Shown here in pieces: positions 60,091 to 64,000 of a stretch of 64,000 nt of DNA. The stretch comes from Streptomyces decoyicus. GTDB taxonomy: Bacteria; Actinomycetota; Actinomycetes; Streptomycetales; Streptomycetaceae. The translations under genes and the position numbers were made by a program. The notes beneath the pieces are model-generated. The model was not told where the DNA came from. It saw only the letters and a list, made by a program, of their open reading frames with translations, and did no database searches. How positions within the stretch are numbered: the stretch's first letter is position 1; every line of letters starts with the position of its first letter. The stretch spans positions 4,898,001 through 4,962,000 of the forward strand of contig NZ_CP082301.1 of assembly GCF_019880305.1 (NCBI RefSeq), given 5' to 3'.

Positions 60091-60588
60091 TCAGAGGCGG
60101 GGGAAGCGGGCCTGGAGGTCCCAGATGGCCGGGTTGTCGTCGAGGCCGTCGTGCATGTCGGTGAGGTCGGCGATCAGGTCGTGCAGGAAGTCGCGGGCCT
60201 CGCGGCGCAGCGCGGAGTGGTTGAAGGTGAGCGGGTCCTCGTCGGCCGGCATCCAGTCGGCGTCCACGTCCACCCACCCGAAGCGGCGCTCGAAGAAGAT
60301 CCGGTCGGCGGATTCGGTGAAGTCCAGCTCGGCGTGGACCGGGCGGGCCGAGCGGTTGCCCCGGGGGTCGGTGTCGAGCTGCTCGACGATGTCGCACAGC
60401 GCCCAGGCGAAGTCGAGAACCGGCACCCAGCCCCAGGCCGTGGACAGCTCGCGGTCCGTCTTCGTGTCGGCGAGGTAGACATCGCCGCAGAAGAGGTCAT
60501 GGCGCAGCGTGCGCACGTCCGCGGTCCGGTAGTCCGTCTGCGGCGGATCCGGGAAGCGGCGGGAGAGGGAGTAGCCGAGGTCGATCAC
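60091..60588 (-). CDS. Hypothetical protein (DUF7878-like)
   Basis: 165 residues, no certain family. RTADVRTLRHDLFCGDVYLA, FAWALCDIVEQLD and FNHSALRREARDFLHDLIAD suggest a mixed alpha/beta fold rich in Asp/Trp, like several actinobacterial orphan proteins sometimes filed as DUF7878 or immunity-protein-like. 78 bp from map and transcribed the same way; may be cotranscribed. Confidence 0.65.
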   Translation of the reverse strand: MIDLGYSLSRRFPDPPQTDYRTADVRTLRHDLFCGDVYLADTKTDRELSTAWGWVPVLDFAWALCDIVEQLDTDPRGNRSARPVHAELDFTESADRIFFERRFGWVDVDADWMPADEDPLTFNHSALRREARDFLHDLIADLTDMHDGLDDNPAIWDLQARFPRL

Positions 60589-60665
60589 GCCCTGATGGTG
60601 TCACGCCGGTGCGGCGGCGGGGCGCCCGCGTCCGCCCCGCCCGTGCCCGCTCCCGCCGCGCCCCG

Positions 60666-61433
60666 CTACACCGTGGTCAGCACCCGCGGCCCCTCGTCCG
60701 TCACCGCCACGGTGTGCTCGAAGTGGGCGGCGCGGGAGGCGTCCGTGGTGCGCAGGGTCCAGCCGTCGCTGTCCTCGTAGTAGGTGTGCTTGCCGCCGGC
60801 CAGGAACATCGGCTCGATGGCGATGACCAGGCCGTGGCGGAGGGGGAAGCCGCGGTGGGGGCGGCCGTCGTTGGGGACCGAGGGGTCCTCGTGCATCTGG
60901 CGGCCGATGCCGTGTCCGCCGAAGTCGCGCGGGATGCCGTAGCCGGCGGCGCGCCCCACGCTGCCGATCGCATGGGAGATGTCGCCGATCCGGGCGCCGA
61001 CCACGGCCGCCGCGATGCCCGCCTCCAGCGCCTGCCGGGTGGTGTCCATGAGCCGCTGGTCCTCGGGGCGGGCGGTGCCGACCGTGAAGCTGACGGCCGC
61101 GTCGCCGGCCCAGCCGTCCACGAGGGCGCCGCAGTCGATGCTCACCAGGTCGCCGTCGCGCAGCCGGGTGGCGTCCGGGATGCCGTGCACGATCGCGTCA
61201 TTGACGGAGGTGCAGAGGATGGCGGGGAAGGGGGTGGTGGCGAAGGAGGGCTGGTAGTTGAGGAACGGTGAGCCGGCGCCGGCCTCGCGCAGCACCGTAC
61301 GGGCGGCCTCGTCCAGGTCCAGCAGCCGCACGCCCGGGGCGGCCGCCGCCTGTGCCGCTGCCAGTGCGTCGGCGACGACCCGGCCGGCCACCCGCATCGC
61401 GTCCAGTGCCGCATCCGTCTTGATCTCCACCAT
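60666..61433 (-). CDS. map: Type I methionine aminopeptidase
   Basis: 255 residues. Metal ligands Asp in SIDCGALVDGWAGDAAVSF, His in GHGIGRQMHEDP, Glu in VIAIEPMF and FEHTVAVTDEG; LLDLDEAARTVL at the N-terminus. Removes the initiator Met from nascent chains. This is probably a secondary copy, since the main map usually sits with secY and infA. Divergent from a small XRE regulator with iterated AT-rich operators between. Confidence 0.93.
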   Translation of the reverse strand: MVEIKTDAALDAMRVAGRVVADALAAAQAAAAPGVRLLDLDEAARTVLREAGAGSPFLNYQPSFATTPFPAILCTSVNDAIVHGIPDATRLRDGDLVSIDCGALVDGWAGDAAVSFTVGTARPEDQRLMDTTRQALEAGIAAAVVGARIGDISHAIGSVGRAAGYGIPRDFGGHGIGRQMHEDPSVPNDGRPHRGFPLRHGLVIAIEPMFLAGGKHTYYEDSDGWTLRTTDASRAAHFEHTVAVTDEGPRVLTTV

Positions 61434-61486
61434 GAGGAGGGCCTCCCGCTCGTCACCGCCCGCACCACACAGCGGCAGCGGCAGGC

Positions 61487-61525
61487 GGTATTTATTTACC
61501 GGTATTTATTTACCGGTATTAGTAT
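61487..61525. promoter_or_regulatory. Iterated 14-bp operator GGTATTTATTTACC
   Basis: Two exact head-to-tail copies (61487-61500, 61501-61514) and a third start GGTATTAGTAT. Each has inverted ends GGTA/TACC, making TACCGGTA at junctions. The DNA is strikingly AT-rich here. The TAGTAT at 61520-61525 could be a -10 for a leaderless start at 61533. Likely bound by the adjacent XRE protein. Confidence 0.75.
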
Positions 61526-61532
61526 CACGGGC

Positions 61533-61802
61533 ATGGTGCGCACTCCACTGACCCCTTGGGAACGCGAACGCGGTGAGCGGCTCGGCGCGCTGCTGCGCAG
61601 GGCGCGCGGCGAGCGGAGCATGGTCGAGGTCGCGGCGGCGGCGGGACTGTCCGCCGAGACGCTGCGGAAGATCGAGACCGGCCGGGCGCCGACACCGGCG
61701 TTCTTCACGGTCGCCGCGCTGGCCGGCACGCTCGGACTGTCGCTCGACGAGGTGGCGGCGCTGGCCGCGCCCCCTGAAGTGGCCGGGAGCGCGGTGGCCT
61801 GA
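61533..61802 (+). CDS. Small XRE-family transcriptional regulator
   Basis: 89 residues. HTH MVEVAAAAGLSAETLRKIET then GRAPTPAFFTVAALAGTLGL. The ATG has no ribosome site and lies about 8 bp after a -10-like hexamer, consistent with a leaderless transcript. Probably autoregulates and controls the divergent map through the iterated operator. Confidence 0.9.
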   Translation: MVRTPLTPWERERGERLGALLRRARGERSMVEVAAAAGLSAETLRKIETGRAPTPAFFTVAALAGTLGLSLDEVAALAAPPEVAGSAVA

Positions 61803-61854
61803 GCGAGGCCGCGGAGCGCCCGTCCGCCCGGCGGTGGCGCCCTCAAAGCGCGCC

Positions 61855-61885
61855 GAGGGCCGGCCCCCAAGGGGAACCGGCCCTC
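61855..61885. terminator. Hairpin between convergent XRE and TerD genes
   Basis: GAGGGCCGG / CCGGCCCTC arms with a 13-nt loop. Confidence 0.6.
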
Positions 61886-61926
61886 CGTTGCGCCGACCTG
61901 GCCGCGTGCCAGGATGCAGGCGTGGC

Positions 61927-62502
61927 TCAGACGTTGACGCCGAAGTCCTGCGCGATGCCGACGAGGCCGGACGCGTAGCCCTGGCCCACCGCGCGGAACT
62001 TCCACTCCGCGCCGTTGCGGTACAGCTCGCCGAAGACCATGGCGGTCTCGGTGGCCGCGTCCTCGCTGAGGTCGTAGCGGGCGAGCTCGGTGCCGCCGGC
62101 CTGGTTGATGATGCGGATGAAGGCGTTCCGCACCTGGCCGAAGTTCTGGCTGCGGTTCTCGGCGTCGTAGATCGAGACCGGGAAGACGATCTTGTCGATG
62201 TCCGCCGGCAGCGCCGCCAGGTTGACGTTGATCTGCTCGTCGTCGCCCTCGCCCTGGCCGGTGACGTTGTCACCGGTGTGCACGATGGACTGGTCCGGCG
62301 TGGCCTTGTTGTTGAAGAAGACGAAGTGCTGGTCGGAGTAGACCTTGCCGCTCGGGTTGACCGCGATCGCGCTCGCGTCGAGGTCGAAGTCCGTGCCGGT
62401 GGTGGTCCGGACGTCCCAGCCGAGGCCGACCGTGACGGCGGTCAGGCCCGGTGCCTCCTTGGTGAGCGAGACGTTGCCGCCCTTGGACAGGCTTACAGCC
62501 AT
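61927..62502 (-). CDS. TerD-family stress protein
   Basis: 191 residues starting MAVSLSKGGNVSLTKEAPGL, canonical. Calcium-binding loops FDLDASAIAV and DQHFVFFNN with acidic DNVTGQGEGDDEQI; FPVSIYDAENRSQNFGQVRN is conserved. TerD proteins link to tellurite and general stress resistance and to development in streptomycetes. A longer upstream frame is not conserved. Confidence 0.95.
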   Translation of the reverse strand: MAVSLSKGGNVSLTKEAPGLTAVTVGLGWDVRTTTGTDFDLDASAIAVNPSGKVYSDQHFVFFNNKATPDQSIVHTGDNVTGQGEGDDEQINVNLAALPADIDKIVFPVSIYDAENRSQNFGQVRNAFIRIINQAGGTELARYDLSEDAATETAMVFGELYRNGAEWKFRAVGQGYASGLVGIAQDFGVNV

Positions 62503-62705
62503 GGGATGTCCCTTTCCTTGTCGACTCGTCGAATCGTCGGGCTCCGTACTGCGGACGAAGCTACCGTCACCCACCACAACGCGATGAGGGGACCGCCAGG
62601 TTCCAGCAGTCTTTACTCTCTTTGCCGAATCCTGATGCGGACGCCCCGGCGAATGCCCCGAAAAGCGGGTGACGGGGCCCTGTGGCACGCGAGATCATAG
62701 GACTC

Positions 62706-63134
62706 ATGTCCGGGCCCTATGTCATCCGCGGTTCGGTCGTCCTTCCAGAGGCCGAGCTCGTATGGCGTTTCTCGCGCTCCTCCGGTCCGGGCGGCCAGCA
62801 CGTCAACACCAGCGACAGCCAGGTCGAGCTGCGCCTCGACCTCGGCAGGACGCAGGCGCTGCCGCCGGTGTGGAAGGAGCGCGCCCTGGAGCGGCTGGCG
62901 GGCCGGCTGGTCGACGGCGTGCTGTCCGTGCGCGCCTCCGAGCACCGCTCCCAGTGGCGCAACCGCGAGACCGCCGCCGTCCGGCTGGCCTCGCTGCTCG
63001 CCGAGGCCACCGCGCCCCCGCCCAAGCCGCGCCGCAAGTCGCGGATCCCGCGGGGCATCAATGAGCGGCGGCTGCGCGAGAAGAAGCAGCGCGGCGACAC
63101 CAAGCGCGGCCGCTCGGGCCGCGACTGGGGCTGA
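62706..63134 (+). CDS. arfB: Alternative ribosome-rescue factor ArfB (peptidyl-tRNA hydrolase)
   Basis: 142 residues. Catalytic loop SSGPGGQHVNTSDSQVELRL with the GGQ motif of release factors, and a basic C-terminal tail (RRKSRIPRGINERRLREKKQ) that enters the empty mRNA channel. Hydrolyses peptidyl-tRNA on stalled ribosomes. Start MSGPYVIRG matches family; an upstream in-frame codon at 62682 is less likely. Confidence 0.93.
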   Translation: MSGPYVIRGSVVLPEAELVWRFSRSSGPGGQHVNTSDSQVELRLDLGRTQALPPVWKERALERLAGRLVDGVLSVRASEHRSQWRNRETAAVRLASLLAEATAPPPKPRRKSRIPRGINERRLREKKQRGDTKRGRSGRDWG

Positions 63135-63161
63135 CCGGCCCCCGCGGCCGCCCTCCCGGCC

Positions 63162-63181
63162 GCCCCGCCCGCGGGCGGGGC
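63162..63181. terminator. Palindromic terminator between convergent arfB and flavin reductase
   Basis: GCCCCGCCCGCGGGCGGGGC, a perfect 20-bp palindrome. A 14-bp direct repeat TCTCACCCCAACTG follows. Confidence 0.7.
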
Positions 63182-63211
63182 CCGGTTCTCACCCCAACTG
63201 TCTCCCGGCTC

Positions 63212-63826
63212 TCACCCCAACTGCCGGTACTTCCCCCGGAAATACGTCAGCGGCCCGTCGTCCTCGTTCGGAATCGACGTGGCCAGTACGCGGGCGATGA
63301 CGAGCGTGTGATCGCCGGCCACGACCCGTTGCTCGGTGCGGCACTCCATGGTCGCGAGCGCTCCGCCGACGAGCGGGGCACCGGACACTTCGCCCCGTAC
63401 GAACGGAATGTCCTCGAAGAGCAGCCGGTCGCTGATGCGCCCCTTCATCGCGAACCGTCCGGCAATCTGCCGCTGATGCCCCGAGAGCACCGACACCGCC
63501 CAGAGCGGTTGCAGCTCCAGCAGGTCGTCCATCCGTGAGTCGTTGCGAACGCTCACCATCACGAGCGGCGGATCGAGGGACACGGACAGGAAGGCCGTGG
63601 CGGTCATGCCGACGTCCTCGCCGTGCGGCCCCTCGTCCGGGTCGTGGGCGGTGATCAGCACCACTCCGGCGGCGAGGCGGGACAGGGCGGCGCGGAATTC
63701 TTCGTCACTCACTCCCACAGAATGCGGGATGGGCGTACCGCCCGGCGCGGAGGCGAGGGCGACGGTGGGTGCGGAGGAGGCGGCGGGCCCGGAGGCTGCT
63801 GTATCGGCAGGGCTTTTCGTGAACAC
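63212..63826 (-). CDS. Flavin reductase-like FMN-binding protein
   Basis: 204 residues. An Ala/Ser/Pro-rich N-terminus of about 35 residues, then the split-barrel reductase domain: FRAALSRLAAGVVLITAHDP, MTATAFLSVSLDPPLVMVSV, VSVLSGHQRQIAGRFAMKG and GALATMECRTEQRVVAGDHT with the conserved His. Reduces FMN/FAD with NAD(P)H for a partner monooxygenase, whose identity is unknown. Some family members act directly on substrates. Confidence 0.9.
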   Translation of the reverse strand: MFTKSPADTAASGPAASSAPTVALASAPGGTPIPHSVGVSDEEFRAALSRLAAGVVLITAHDPDEGPHGEDVGMTATAFLSVSLDPPLVMVSVRNDSRMDDLLELQPLWAVSVLSGHQRQIAGRFAMKGRISDRLLFEDIPFVRGEVSGAPLVGGALATMECRTEQRVVAGDHTLVIARVLATSIPNEDDGPLTYFRGKYRQLG

Positions 63827-64000
63827 GCCATAAACGCTAACTTCGTCGGCCCCCTGCGCGCATCGGGCCCGGGGACCATCCGCGTCCTAGGTCTGACGGC
63901 GGAAGTCCGGAACACTCGGAAATTTGCGTTCAGGAAGTGTAGAAAGAGTGAAGGCGCGCTCCTGTGGCGGCTTTCTGGGAGATCGCCAAACGTCTTTACA
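63827..64000. other. Window end, upstream of flavin reductase
   Basis: 174 bp with AT-richer DNA at 63919-63950; probable promoter, no gene seen. Confidence 0.4.

Overview
The window is high-GC actinobacterial DNA, almost certainly from a Streptomyces chromosome. GTG and TTG starts are common, and it carries mycothiol (mshA), MEP-isoprenoid (ispD/ispF), CarD, Lsr2 and CHAD genes. From memory, its backbone gene order (ppk, CHAD, NUDIX, then mshA, gpmA, phoU/phoR-phoP, carD, ispD-ispF, cysS, rlmB, msiK) parallels the S. coelicolor SCO4145-SCO4240 stretch. No species can be assigned from the sequence.

Layout. 1-2.9 kb: the 3' part of polyphosphate kinase, an overlapping CHAD protein and a NUDIX hydrolase, a polyphosphate-linked group. 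3.0-5.3 kb: a tandem repeat, a rifamycin-associated-element-like inverted repeat, a Rox-type rifamycin monooxygenase and a divergent Lsr2 paralogue. 5.5-13.5 kb: aldo/keto reductase with a divergent XRE/MmyB regulator, a methyltransferase, mshA-YbjN, a small ORF coupled to a His-rich methyltransferase, and an MFS exporter. 13.8-16.1 kb: gpmA, a nickel-binding-type DUF4242 protein, a 48-residue Cys-rich metallothionein-like peptide and phoU. 16.4-18.6 kb: two PHO boxes, then phoR-phoP. 18.8-30.7 kb: a lipoprotein, carD, ispD-ispF, PPOX protein, cysS, rlmB, DoxX protein, nucleotidyltransferase, secreted protein, and msiK preceded by a DasR (dre)-like operator.

30.8-39.7 kb: an intact tRNA-Thr(UGU) whose last 41 bp recur exactly at 39,674-39,714. 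The 8.8 kb between is a decayed integrative element: a truncated integrase, a clipped DHFR-like gene, DUF4287, a PPOX protein, a secreted protein, a two-gene YeeE/YedE sulfur-type transporter coupled to a four-Cys protein, a second Cys protein sharing its C-terminal tail, DUF6221 and a broken Ser/Thr kinase. Just beyond the second att lies the C-terminal end of another integrase whose expected catalytic Tyr is Cys, suggesting tandem insertion of two elements followed by decay.

40-52 kb is stress-related: two cold-shock genes in head-to-head (divergent) orientation with matching 5' leaders, a PRC-barrel protein, CsbD, two SigB/SigF-type sigma factors, a MerR-like regulator, a scarred rsbQ-rsbP-like locus (frameshift plus fusion-deletion), a CDF metal transporter, a membrane-anchored Mrr-type nuclease and a FUSC-type protein. 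52-58 kb: a two-component system divergent from an operon of DUF3159 membrane protein, CYP105-like P450, 3Fe-4S ferredoxin and ferredoxin reductase. 58-64 kb: M24 peptidase, pentapeptide-repeat protein, a hypothetical protein, map divergent from a small XRE regulator with AT-rich iterated operators, TerD, ArfB and a flavin reductase.

The best candidates for something new are the Cys-protein/YeeE module with the shared C-terminal tail, the Cys-rich peptide beside the nickel-binding protein, the duplicated cold-shock leader, and the iterated operator between map and the XRE gene.
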